A stretch of 64,000 nucleotides of DNA. It comes from Glutamicibacter sp002979865 (GTDB lineage: Bacteria; Actinomycetota; Actinomycetes; Actinomycetales; Micrococcaceae). Positions 34,301 to 41,270 of this stretch are shown piece after piece (positions within the stretch are counted from its first letter, which is position 1; each line of letters begins with the position of its first letter). A model generated the notes under the pieces. That model ran no database searches and had not been told where the DNA came from. It worked only from the letters and a program-made list of their open reading frames with translations. Both the position numbers and the translations under genes were made by a program. The stretch lies in NCBI RefSeq assembly GCF_050030965.1, contig NZ_CP188297.1, positions 3,286,001-3,350,000 of the forward strand, written 5' to 3'.

Positions 34301-34617
34301 TTGCCGCGGCAGTCATCGACGGCGGCTTCCTGGTGCTGGATACCGAGGTCACCGAGGCACTGGCTGCCGAAGGCACCGCACGCGACATGATCCGCTCCAT
34401 CCAGTCCGCCCGCAAGGACGCGGACCTGCAGGTATCGGATCGCATCCACACCGTGGTCACCGCCAACACGGCCGCCATCGCGGCACTGGAAGCGAACCGC
34501 GAGCTGGTGGCAGGTGAAACCCTGACCGCGCAGCTGGAACTTGTCGCCGATGATTCGGTAGATGGCGAGCAGGTCACCGTGGCCAAGCTGGATTCTGGCA
34601 AAGTCGAGGCCAACTAG
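31357..34617 (+). CDS. ileS: isoleucine--tRNA ligase (long, eukaryote-like type)
   Basis: 1086 residues, well above the roughly 930 of the common bacterial form and close to the IleS2/eukaryote-like form. HIGH-type motif LPHYGHLLTGY at about 63-73, the CP1 editing domain, KMSKSLRN around 650, then a long C-terminal domain without the zinc ribbon of the short form. It charges tRNA-Ile. IleS2-type enzymes are often insensitive to mupirocin, a prediction here. Start ATG at 31357 with AAGGA eleven bases before it, inside the T-box sequestering helix. The last base of its stop codon is the first base of folC. Confidence 0.97.
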   Translation: MSFYPKVTTDPTGSTPASPRFPDLEKRVLEYWKNDDTFQASIDQREGEEFVFYDGPPFANGLPHYGHLLTGYVKDLVARYQTQRGKRVERRFGWDTHGLPAELEAMKQLGMTDKKQIEAMGIDKFNDACRTSVMKYADEWKQYVNRQARWVDFENDYKTLNVEFMESVIWAFKQLSDKDLTYKGFRVLPYCWKDETPLSNHELRMDDDVYKNRQDQTVTVGFTILAGETEASKALAGVQALAWTTTPWTLPTNAALAVHPAIDYVVVPAGEAGVKASAAAGPFLLARDLLGSYAKDLGYKDAKEAAAAITASYTGEQLAGVRYQPLWDTYTDTEKYGTENAWQILTADYVTVADGTGIVHQAPAYGEDDQKVCEEHGIPVILSVDEGAKFLPVFGNGPLAEIAGVQVFDANKTITNVLKDEAKLVKQASYEHSYPHCWRCRTPLIYRAISSWYVEVSKFKDRMVELNEQINWIPGNVKHGQFGKWLENARDWSISRNRYWGSPIPVWECTGAECEHREVFGSLQEMQDFFGRMPVNHEGQPDLHRPFIDELTKAHEGCAESGTLKRVEDVLDVWFDSGSMPYAQVHYPFNNQEWFDSGHHPADFIVEYIGQTRGWFYTMHVLSTALFDRPAYTNVISHGIVLGSDGQKMSKSLRNYPDVTEVLDRDGSDAMRWFLMASPILRGGNLVVTEQGIRDGVRQVLLPLWNVWHFFNLYTNSANNGAGYEAKRSMDSTDPLDQYMLAATGQLVREVTEALDSYEVSDATEAVRQYMDTLTNWYVRRSRQRFFDEDTQAFDTLYTALETLVKVTASLLPLASEEIFRGLTGERSVHLADWPEASEFPTDAALLETMETTRKICSVGSSLRKAKNLRVRLPLAELKVVLTGAARLEGTYASIIKDELNLKAVTLIDAEGIDAASYGISQQLVVNARAAGPRLGKNVQQAIKGAKSGDWSVTNGVVTAGGLELAEGEYTLDTVVDAAGEIAAAVIDGGFLVLDTEVTEALAAEGTARDMIRSIQSARKDADLQVSDRIHTVVTANTAAIAALEANRELVAGETLTAQLELVADDSVDGEQVTVAKLDSGKVEAN

Positions 34618-35969
34618 TGAGCGAATTGGACCGCGTCTACGCGCAACTTCTCTCTCGCGCGCCGGAAAACAAGATGGAACCGCGCATGGAACCGATGTTC
34701 CGTGCGATGGAGGTCCTGGGCGAGCCGAACAAGGCCTGCCCGGTCATCCACATCACCGGCACCAACGGCAAGACCTCGACCGCACGCATGATCGAGTCGC
34801 TCTTGATGGCGCACGACTTGCGCACCGGCCGCTACTCCTCGCCGCACCTGATCTCGGTCACCGAGCGCATCGCCATTGACGGTGCCCCGGTAGACGACGG
34901 GACCTTCGTGCGCGTGTGGGATGAAATCAGCCCGTTCCTTCAGATCGTGGACACCGAGCTCGTCGAGCGCGGCGAAAACAAGCTGACCTACTTCGAAGCT
35001 GTCACCATCCTGGCCTTCGCGGTTTTCGCCGAGGTTCCGGTGGATGTCGTGGTGCTCGAAGTCGGCCTGGGCGGGATCACCGACGCCACCAACGTGGCAG
35101 AAGCCGACGTTTCGGTGATCACCCCGATCTCCTTGGACCACACCGATCTGCTGGGGGATACCCCGGGCGAGATTGCCGAAGAAAAGGTCGGCATCCTCAA
35201 GCCCGGCGGCTACCTGGTCTCTTCGGTGCAACCGGTGGATGCCGCCGACGTGCTGCTGGCTCGCGCCCGCGAGCTTGAGGTGCCGGCAGCTTTCGACAGC
35301 CTGGACTTCAAGCTCCTGGAACGCCAGCATGGCGTGGGCGGGCAGCTGCTGTCCATCCAGGGCCAAGCGGCGCGCTACGACGAGATCTTCTTGCCGTTGT
35401 TCGGTGCCCACCAGGCGCAGAACGCCACCGTGGCCTTGGCTGCGGTGGAGGCCTTCCTGGGCGGCGGCCAGCGCGAGCTGAATGCCGATCTGGTCCGCGA
35501 CGGCTTCGCGGCCGCCACCAGCCCGGGCCGCCTGGAACTGGTCCGCGCGGCACCGAGCATCCTGGTGGATGCCGGCCACAACCCGGATGGCATACGCGTC
35601 ACCGCAGAGGCGATCAAGGAATCCTTCGGCTTCACCCGCCTGGTGCTGATGGTTGGCATCTTGCAGGAGAAGGACGCCGAAGCAATGCTTTACACCATGC
35701 GCGAGCAGTACGGTGACATGGTTGAGGACATTTGCATCACCCAGTCGTCCTCGCCGCGGGCCATCCCGGCCGGCGAACTGTCCACCATGGCGATCGACGC
35801 TGGCTGGCCGGAAGAGGACATCCACGTCACCGAGGACCTGGAAGATGCCATCGAATGGTCGGTGGGCCGCGCCGAGGCAGGCAACGACTTGTCCGGCGGC
35901 GTGCTGGTGACCGGTTCGATTACACTGGTGGGCGAGATTTCACTGTTGCTCAAGGGAGGCGAATCCTGA
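34617..35969 (+). CDS. folC: folylpolyglutamate synthase / dihydrofolate synthase
   Basis: 450 residues. P-loop GTNGKTS at 48-54 (HITGTNGKTSTARM), the SSPHLISVTERI motif, VGLGGITDATN and LDHTDLLGDT are family signatures of the Mur-ligase-like FolC. It adds glutamate to dihydropteroate and to reduced folates. The GTG start overlaps the ileS stop by one base and its stop overlaps the DUF4233 start, so ileS, folC and DUF4233 form one operon under the T-box leader. Confidence 0.95.
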   Translation: MSELDRVYAQLLSRAPENKMEPRMEPMFRAMEVLGEPNKACPVIHITGTNGKTSTARMIESLLMAHDLRTGRYSSPHLISVTERIAIDGAPVDDGTFVRVWDEISPFLQIVDTELVERGENKLTYFEAVTILAFAVFAEVPVDVVVLEVGLGGITDATNVAEADVSVITPISLDHTDLLGDTPGEIAEEKVGILKPGGYLVSSVQPVDAADVLLARARELEVPAAFDSLDFKLLERQHGVGGQLLSIQGQAARYDEIFLPLFGAHQAQNATVALAAVEAFLGGGQRELNADLVRDGFAAATSPGRLELVRAAPSILVDAGHNPDGIRVTAEAIKESFGFTRLVLMVGILQEKDAEAMLYTMREQYGDMVEDICITQSSSPRAIPAGELSTMAIDAGWPEEDIHVTEDLEDAIEWSVGRAEAGNDLSGGVLVTGSITLVGEISLLLKGGES

Positions 35970-36403
35970 TGGCTAAACTCACCCGTGCCCAGCGCGAGTG
36001 GCGTCCTGGGATGAAGAAGAAGCAGCGCTCCACGAAAATGATGTTCGCATCAACAGTGCTGGTCTGCGAGGCGCTGCTGGCGGTGTTCGTCACCCTCGCG
36101 GCCTTCGGGCTCAAGCGTGGCGGAGAACCGGTGGTCGTGCTCAGCCTCGGCGCTGCCGTGGCGCTGCTGTGCATCTTCAACTGCGCCCTGCTGGGCAAGA
36201 AGATCGGCTACATCATCGGCTGGATCCTGCAGGTAGTGTTCTTCCTGTGCGGCTTCATCCTGCCGGACATGTTCTACCTCGCAGCGGCCTTCGCCCTGTG
36301 CTGGTGGTATGCGCTGAACAAGGGCGGCGAAATCGACGCAGTGAACAAGCGCCGCGCCGCCGCCCAAGAAGCCTGGGAAAAGGCGAACCCCGAGCAAGCC
36401 TGA
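35969..36403 (+). CDS. DUF4233 family membrane protein
   Basis: 144 residues from the ATG that overlaps the folC stop (the frame is open further upstream within folC). A basic N-terminus (RPGMKKKQRSTKMMFAST) is followed by about four membrane helices and a short charged tail. DUF4233 proteins are found between folC and ndk in many actinobacteria; function unknown. Confidence 0.88.
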   Translation: MAKLTRAQREWRPGMKKKQRSTKMMFASTVLVCEALLAVFVTLAAFGLKRGGEPVVVLSLGAAVALLCIFNCALLGKKIGYIIGWILQVVFFLCGFILPDMFYLAAAFALCWWYALNKGGEIDAVNKRRAAAQEAWEKANPEQA

Positions 36404-36443
36404 GAACCTAAGAAGTACATCAACGATACGAAGAGGTAGTCAC

Positions 36444-36860
36444 ATGACTGAACGTACCCTGATCCTGGTCAAGCCAGATGGCGTCAAGCGCGGTCTGACC
36501 GGACAGATCCTTGGCCGCATTGAAGCCAAGGGCTACACCATTGCCAAGCTGCAGCAGCTGGAAGCTACTCGCGAGCTGCTCGCCGAGCACTATGCAGAGC
36601 ACGAAGGCAAGCCATTCTACGAGCCGCTGGTTGAGTTCATGCTCTCCGGTCCGGTGGTGGCGATCGTGGCTGAAGGCCAGGGCGTTATCCCCGGCTTCCG
36701 TTCGCTGGCTGGCACCACCGACCCGACCACCGCGGCTCCAGGCACCATCCGTGGCGACTTCGGCCGGGACTGGGGCCTGAAGGTCCAGCAGAACCTGGTC
36801 CACGGTTCGGACTCCGTCGAGTCCGCCGAGCGCGAGATCGGCATCTGGTTCGGCAAGTAG
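36444..36860 (+). CDS. ndk: nucleoside diphosphate kinase
   Basis: 138 residues, standard length. Catalytic His120 (NLVHGSDS), the N-terminal LILVKPDGVKRG and TTDPTTAAPGTIRGDFG. It transfers gamma phosphate from ATP to NDPs. It follows DUF4233 by 40 bases with its own ribosome binding site and a strong terminator after it. Confidence 0.97.
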   Translation: MTERTLILVKPDGVKRGLTGQILGRIEAKGYTIAKLQQLEATRELLAEHYAEHEGKPFYEPLVEFMLSGPVVAIVAEGQGVIPGFRSLAGTTDPTTAAPGTIRGDFGRDWGLKVQQNLVHGSDSVESAEREIGIWFGK

Positions 36861-36871
36861 ATCGAAACGCG

Positions 36872-36906
36872 AAAATCCCGGCAGTTGGAAACTGCCGGGA
36901 TTTTTC
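36872..36906. terminator. terminator after ndk, bidirectional
   Basis: AAATCCCGGCAGT and ACTGCCGGGATTT pair around a short loop, with T run 36902-36905 on the plus strand and an equivalent run of A before the stem. It could also end the small minus-strand gene at 36924. Confidence 0.9.
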
Positions 36907-36923
36907 ATGCCTGGAAGCGGGTC

Positions 36924-37130
36924 CTAGAACCAGTCATCCAAACTGTCCTGGGCGAGCATAGCTCCTTGCGGGCTAGCTGCCTGCTGCACCGAACTTCCGA
37001 GCGCCTGTGCGGTCGAGTCCAGCGGCAGATGCTCTGCAGCGCCGATCCTGACCACCTGGTGGTGGTCGGTGATAGGGCCGACTATGTGCGAAAGATACTT
37101 ATCTGCTCCGTCATTGCTGAATTCCAGCAC
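36924..37130 (-). CDS. small hypothetical protein
   Basis: 68 residues from a GTG with a perfect GGAGG seven bases before it (minus strand). The sequence begins MLEFSNDGADKYLSH and ends AQDSLDDWF; hydrophilic, without signal or membrane segment. Codon choice resembles real genes here and the stop lies just before a terminator that works in this direction. No family recognised. Confidence 0.5.
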   Translation of the reverse strand: MLEFSNDGADKYLSHIVGPITDHHQVVRIGAAEHLPLDSTAQALGSSVQQAASPQGAMLAQDSLDDWF

Positions 37131-37446
37131 GTGGATACCTCCCAGTCTTCAGTGCGCGTTAGCACATTGATTGCGGGCGAAGCGTGGCGCGGGTTTTCCC
37201 TGTTGGGGAAAACGAAGACATGCAGCAAAACTTCTCAAGGCGATTGCGCATCCCGCGTCGCTCCACTTCCATCACTTCAGTCACATTAAACACACAAACC
37301 ACATCCACGGCAACGCGGGATCGGGTCCACCGGTCTTGTCCCCAGCGCGAAAACCCCGGGAAGCCGGGGCTGGATGAGGGTGTGAACTCTTTGAGAATTA
37401 ATCGGAAATAATTCGATCAAGAGCATTTAAGTGGCAAAAGGAAGGA
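37131..37446. other. intergenic region before the AI-2E family gene; no gene seen
   Basis: About 315 bases. The plus-strand open frames have no plausible start or motif. It includes a short hairpin CCCCGG/CCGGGG near 37354-37369 followed on the minus strand by TTTT, a second possible minus-strand terminator, and an AT-rich stretch near 37390-37430. Confidence 0.45.
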
Positions 37447-37467
37447 CGCCCCTGACGTGCAGGAGCG
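37447..37467 (-). terminator. terminator after the AI-2E family gene
   Basis: CGCCCCTG (37447-37454) pairs with CAGGAGCG (37460-37467) with one mismatch; on the minus strand TCCTTCCTTTT follows. Confidence 0.65.
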
Positions 37468-37482
37468 CCCCAGCCGCAACAG

Positions 37483-38772
37483 CTACTCGGAATCCTTCAG
37501 GGATTCCTGGTGCTGTTCCTTCGCTTCGAGTTTGTCGAAAGCCGCTTGCTCTTCGCTGATCTCGACTTCAGACTTGATGTCCTCGCTGGCTTCAGCCACC
37601 GCATCGGATTTGTCGCGCCCGGTCCATACCTTGATCACCGCCCATGAAGCGGCCACCAGTGGCACCGCCAGGACGGCGCCAACGATGCCTGCCAGGACGG
37701 TGCCTGCGGTCAGTGCCATCAGCACGACCAGTGCATGCAGGCTCAGGGCGTTGGCCATGACGACCGGCTGCAGGAAGTTGCCCTCCAGCTGGTTCACCAG
37801 GATCACCGCAGCCAGCACGATCAGCGCCACCACAGGTCCGTTGGTAACCAATGCAATCAGCGTGGCCAGGATGCCGGCAACGGTGGCACCTACCATCGGC
37901 ACGAAGGAACCGAGGAAAACAATGACGCCTAGCGGGATGGCCAATGGAACCTGCACGATCAGCAGCGTCGCGGTGATGCCCAAAGCATCCACCGCGGCCA
38001 CGGTGGCAGTACCGCGGATGTAGCCGCCGAAGGTGCGCAGCGCGCGGTCGCCGGAAAGAATCCACTTGTTGCGGTAGTGGCGTGGAGTCCACGACACGGC
38101 AAAGGCCCAGATCTTGTCGCCGTCCTTCAGGAAGAAGAACAGGATCACCAGCAGCAGGACCAGGCCGGTCACGAAGCTGCCTGCTGCGCTCAGCGTGTTC
38201 AAAGCGCCGGTGCCGAACTGGGAACTGGTCAAGAAGCCGGTTACCGTTTCGACAACATTATCGATCTGGCTCTGGTCGACGCTGAAAGGCATCGTGCCGA
38301 TGAAGCCCTGAACCATGTCATTGAGCTGGTTGAAGCCCTCAACAGCTTGGTCAACGAGCTTTGGCCATTCCTTGATGACCGAGAAGACCAGGCCGGTGCC
38401 AATGCCTCCGAGGACCAATAGGGATCCGAGAAAAACGATCCATGCTGCCAGCATCGGGGAAACAAACTTGCGCAGCTTGACCACCAGGGGCCACAACGCA
38501 CAGGAAATGATGACGGCCAGCAACGTCGGGATCACGATCATGGTCAAGCGGAGCATGCCGATGATGAGGAATGTTGCCAGCGCGCCAACTACCAGCAGCT
38601 GGGCGCTTCGAATGCCTAGGCGTCCTAGCAAGTCGGTCCACAGGCTGGTGACCGTGAAATCTGGTTTGGCGTCCCTGGCCGGAACACGGTGGTGCTCGGC
38701 AGGTGTCGGCTTGTCGTCCTGAGGTTGCTTTTTCAACAACGCGGCGGGCCTGACCTTACGGAAAAAAGCCAT
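37483..38772 (-). CDS. AI-2E family (PerM-like) transporter
   Basis: 429 residues. About eight membrane helices in the layout of PF01594: an N-terminal pair, a long extracytoplasmic amphipathic segment (about 135-190), then helices with the conserved stretch GSFVPMVGATVAGILATLIAL and LEGNFLQPVVMANALSLH. The C-terminal tail is acidic (about 400-429) and cytoplasmic. Members export autoinducer-2 or act as ion antiporters; the substrate here cannot be inferred. A monocistronic gene with its own terminator. Confidence 0.88.
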   Translation of the reverse strand: MAFFRKVRPAALLKKQPQDDKPTPAEHHRVPARDAKPDFTVTSLWTDLLGRLGIRSAQLLVVGALATFLIIGMLRLTMIVIPTLLAVIISCALWPLVVKLRKFVSPMLAAWIVFLGSLLVLGGIGTGLVFSVIKEWPKLVDQAVEGFNQLNDMVQGFIGTMPFSVDQSQIDNVVETVTGFLTSSQFGTGALNTLSAAGSFVTGLVLLLVILFFFLKDGDKIWAFAVSWTPRHYRNKWILSGDRALRTFGGYIRGTATVAAVDALGITATLLIVQVPLAIPLGVIVFLGSFVPMVGATVAGILATLIALVTNGPVVALIVLAAVILVNQLEGNFLQPVVMANALSLHALVVLMALTAGTVLAGIVGAVLAVPLVAASWAVIKVWTGRDKSDAVAEASEDIKSEVEISEEQAAFDKLEAKEQHQESLKDSE

Positions 38773-38992
38773 AGTCGCTCCTTGTAGCTGGTTCTGATAG
38801 CTCTAACAATAGGCTAACGACTTGACAAGGTCCCAAGGCAACACCGAAATGCTGATTTTTTGGCGTTCACACTGGCCACTAACCCGTTTTCGTGCCCGAA
38901 TGCATCGATTCGTGCACCCACGGGCTGATTTCCCCGGCATTCCTGCGGCGTCGTCTCTGCAATGATGCTGGGCTTGAACTAGCGGGGGATCA
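38773..38992. other. upstream region of the AI-2E family gene; no gene seen
   Basis: About 220 bases that should hold its promoter. A minus-strand open frame across 38803-39183 has an Arg/Cys-rich tail and no motif, so I do not count it. Confidence 0.4.
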
Positions 38993-39015
38993 ATGCCGAC
39001 GGGCATCGAAACCCG

Positions 39016-39234
39016 GTGGTCTTCTTTGAAACCAGTGGAAATAGCAGTGACGGAAGCCTCGGGCAGAAGTCCCGCGGCAAGTTGATTCGCCAAAATGTTC
39101 TTGCGCTCAAGGAATTGCTGCTCGGAATGGCATCGGGCGAAGTCCAACAAGAAGATCCAGAACGCTGGGAGGAAATCCCTCACCAGCCGGTGACGGGCTA
39201 TCAGACCGATTATGCGGGTCTGGTCCAGAAGTGA
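39016..39234 (+). CDS. possible small gene, perhaps frameshifted
   Basis: The open frame from a GTG at 39016 gives a convincing C-terminal half (KLIRQNVLALKELLLG ... TGYQTDYAGLVQK) but an odd N-terminus and no ribosome binding site. In another frame, an ATG at 38993 with GGGGG upstream reads MPTGIETRWSSLKPVE for 30 codons and stops at 39086, close to where the good part begins. A single indel would join the two into an approximately 80-residue protein. A strong hairpin follows. No family recognised; it could be a decayed or mis-sequenced gene. Confidence 0.35.
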   Translation: MVFFETSGNSSDGSLGQKSRGKLIRQNVLALKELLLGMASGEVQQEDPERWEEIPHQPVTGYQTDYAGLVQK

Positions 39235-39244
39235 ACTGACGCAG

Positions 39245-39281
39245 CAGAGCTGGGGCCGCGCAATGCGCGGCCCCAGCTCTG
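39245..39281. terminator. long hairpin between the small ORF and the GNAT gene
   Basis: CAGAGCTGGGGCCGCGC (39245-39261) is fully complementary to GCGCGGCCCCAGCTCTG (39265-39281) with loop AAT. It probably ends the converging transcripts. Confidence 0.8.
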
Positions 39282-39309
39282 TTAAGGTCTCGTTCTCTGC
39301 CTGTGCGGA

Positions 39310-39897
39310 CTACTTGGCGTTGAAGTACTCCTTGGCCAGCAGGCCCATGATGATCTTGTCGTGGAACGACCCATCGTGGAATCCAGCCTGGCGCACTCGG
39401 CCCTCTTCGCGGAACCCTGCGCGGTTGAAGGTGCGCAGTGCGCGCTCGTTGTACGCCCAGGCGTTCAAGCCGATGCGGTTCAAGCCCATCTCGCGGAAGC
39501 CGTAGTCGATGATCATCTTGGTGGCCATGGTGCCATAGCCTTGGCCCACATTTGAACCACCGATCATGATCATCAATTCGGCGGAACGGGCCGGCGCGTT
39601 GTAGTCGTACAAAGCGGTGTGCCCGATCAGCGTGTCGTCGGGAAGCGTGATGGAAAGTCCCACGCCGTCGGTAGTGCCACGGTTGACGCTGCGCGACTTG
39701 AAGAGTTCTGCGGCTTCGGTGATCGGGTGGGGAAGTACCAGGTTGCCCTGCAGGGCCATGAATTCTGGGCTATTCCACCATTGGGTGAGGAACGCAAGAT
39801 CTTCCTCTTGTAGTTCACGGAGCCGAAGGTGTTCGGAAATCAGCAGGTTGATTCCGTAGTCCTGGGCATTTTCTGTGTTCCATATGTCACTTGCCAT
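39310..39897 (-). CDS. GNAT family N-acetyltransferase (RimJ/RimL-like)
   Basis: 195 residues. LLISEHLRLRELQEEDLAFLTQWWNSPEF is the usual RimJ/RimL opening, and the acetyl-CoA loop GGSNVGQGYGTMATKMI is clear, followed by NRIGLNAWAYNERALRTFNRAGFREEG. It acetylates an amino group; the acceptor could be a ribosomal protein, an antibiotic or a small metabolite. It stands alone on the minus strand. Confidence 0.88.
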   Translation of the reverse strand: MASDIWNTENAQDYGINLLISEHLRLRELQEEDLAFLTQWWNSPEFMALQGNLVLPHPITEAAELFKSRSVNRGTTDGVGLSITLPDDTLIGHTALYDYNAPARSAELMIMIGGSNVGQGYGTMATKMIIDYGFREMGLNRIGLNAWAYNERALRTFNRAGFREEGRVRQAGFHDGSFHDKIIMGLLAKEYFNAK

Positions 39898-40157
39898 GCT
39901 TCTAATCTACCGGGTCTAGCTGGACAGTATCCGGAAGATCGTTGACGGCGAACCCTTTCCGGCCTTGCCGATGGACGTTTTGACGCGGATCGGAGGCCGA
40001 AGCGGGATGTCTTGGCGCCGGTGGCGCGCCGGGGTGCAACAAGCAGTGGCACAAGGCCGGCCGACCTGGTTGGCGGCGGGGTGGGGGAGCGCCAGGAACA
40101 GCACTGCGGGGCCGCTACCGAAGTAGCGGCCCCACAGGTGGGCATGGAAGCCGGGCT
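39898..40157. other. intergenic region GNAT/VKOR; no gene
   Basis: GC-rich, with open frames on both strands that lack motifs. The hairpin at 40108-40133 lies near the VKOR end. Confidence 0.5.
40108..40133. terminator. hairpin after the VKOR-family gene
   Basis: GGGGCCGCTAC (40108-40118) pairs with GTAGCGGCCCC (40123-40133) around loop CGAA. No T run on the minus strand. Confidence 0.6.
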
Positions 40158-40781
40158 CTAGCCGAAGAAGGCGAGCGGGAAACGCAGGACGACCGATGCG
40201 GCAACGAGCGCCCAGATGACGGCGGTAATGATCCAGCTCCACTCGGCGAAGAACTTTTTCACGCCGGCTCCAGCAGGAATCACGCCGGTAAGCACATTGC
40301 GTGCGGTCGTGAACACGAACAAGGGAATCGTCATGGCCCACACGACCATGCAGTAAGGGCACAGGGCGTTGATTTCATACAGGGCCTGGGACCAGAACCA
40401 GATCACCACGCCCATAGCGGCGGTGATGCCCAGCTGGAAGCACAGCCAGAACCAGCGCTTCAGGTTTGTTGCGCCGGCCAGCAGGGCGAAGCCGATGGCG
40501 ATAACAACAGCGAAGCAAACGATCCCGAAGAAGGGATTGGGGAATCCGAAGATTCCTGCCTGCTCGGATTTCATCACGGTGCCACAGGAGATCCAGGGAT
40601 TGACGTCGCAACTGGTGATGTAGTCGGGGTTCTTGTACAACTCCAAGCGTTCCAGGACCAGGATTCCGGCGGCGAGCCAAGAGATCAATCCCGTAACGAT
40701 GATGAACAGCCCGAAGCCGCGTTCCTTAGCCCACCAGGGCAACACGCCCGAGCCGTGGCTATTTTCTTGTGATGAAACCAT
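40158..40781 (-). CDS. vitamin K epoxide reductase (VKOR) family protein
   Basis: 207 residues from the ATG at 40781 (another at 40805 would add eight residues; neither has a strong ribosome binding site). Five membrane helices. The four redox cysteines are present: the loop pair in SCDVNPWISCG and the active CxxC in CPYC. In actinobacteria VKOR reoxidises DsbA-like proteins in secreted-protein folding, with electrons passing to quinone. No DsbA fusion here; the DsbA-like protein at 5787 lacks a signal peptide and is not an obvious partner. Confidence 0.92.
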   Translation of the reverse strand: MVSSQENSHGSGVLPWWAKERGFGLFIIVTGLISWLAAGILVLERLELYKNPDYITSCDVNPWISCGTVMKSEQAGIFGFPNPFFGIVCFAVVIAIGFALLAGATNLKRWFWLCFQLGITAAMGVVIWFWSQALYEINALCPYCMVVWAMTIPLFVFTTARNVLTGVIPAGAGVKKFFAEWSWIITAVIWALVAASVVLRFPLAFFG

Positions 40782-41270
40782 GTTTTGACTATTCCATAAG
40801 TTCATAGGAAAGCGGGTTATTCCGCCAAGGCCTTTTTCATCCTAGGAAGCATTTCTGTGCATCTGGTGAGAAGCAATGAACAAGGCGTGAACGAAATATG
40901 AGAGAATGGGAGTGGTTGTTCGCGGATCCACAGTCTGCTTTCAACCCGACGATAGACTTTTGAAACAACAGATCGACAGGCGATGCATCGCTTCGGTTGA
41001 GTGCCCAATATGTGCGCCTCCCGGGGGAATACCGCGGATCGTAGGGCTGCAAAGGAAAGCAGCCGGTTTTCTTAGGCCACGTTGATCCGCAGGATTTGCG
41101 CCTGGTTCAGAAATTTGGACCAGCGTCGAACCCGCGGAAAATAGCGAGCTTTTGTGTCCGGACTACTGGAAGATAAGTAGGCCAAGCGACACGTGATGAT
41201 TGTAGTTTCAGCAACGGCGCCGTCTGTGGAGGATGCCCGAGCGGGACATAGTAGGAGTACGCGAATTTAA
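40782..41270. other. divergent region VKOR/rne with long rne leader; no gene seen
   Basis: About 490 bases. It contains a terminator-like hairpin GGCTGC/GCAGCC (41045-41064) followed by CGGTTTT, and probably a long 5' untranslated region of rne. Open frames on the minus strand (40817-41052 and 41107-41376) show no motifs. Confidence 0.5.
41045..41070 (+). terminator. attenuator-like hairpin in the rne leader
   Basis: GGCTGC and GCAGCC flank an eight-base loop and are followed by CGGTTTT (to 41070), 200 bases before the rne start. It could stop a short leader transcript or be an RNase E autoregulation site. Confidence 0.4.

Noticed and set aside
31408..34449. 1013-codon open frame on the minus strand opposite ileS
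   Set aside because: Mirror of the codon bias of ileS; the translation is Val/Gly/His/Gln-rich with no domain.
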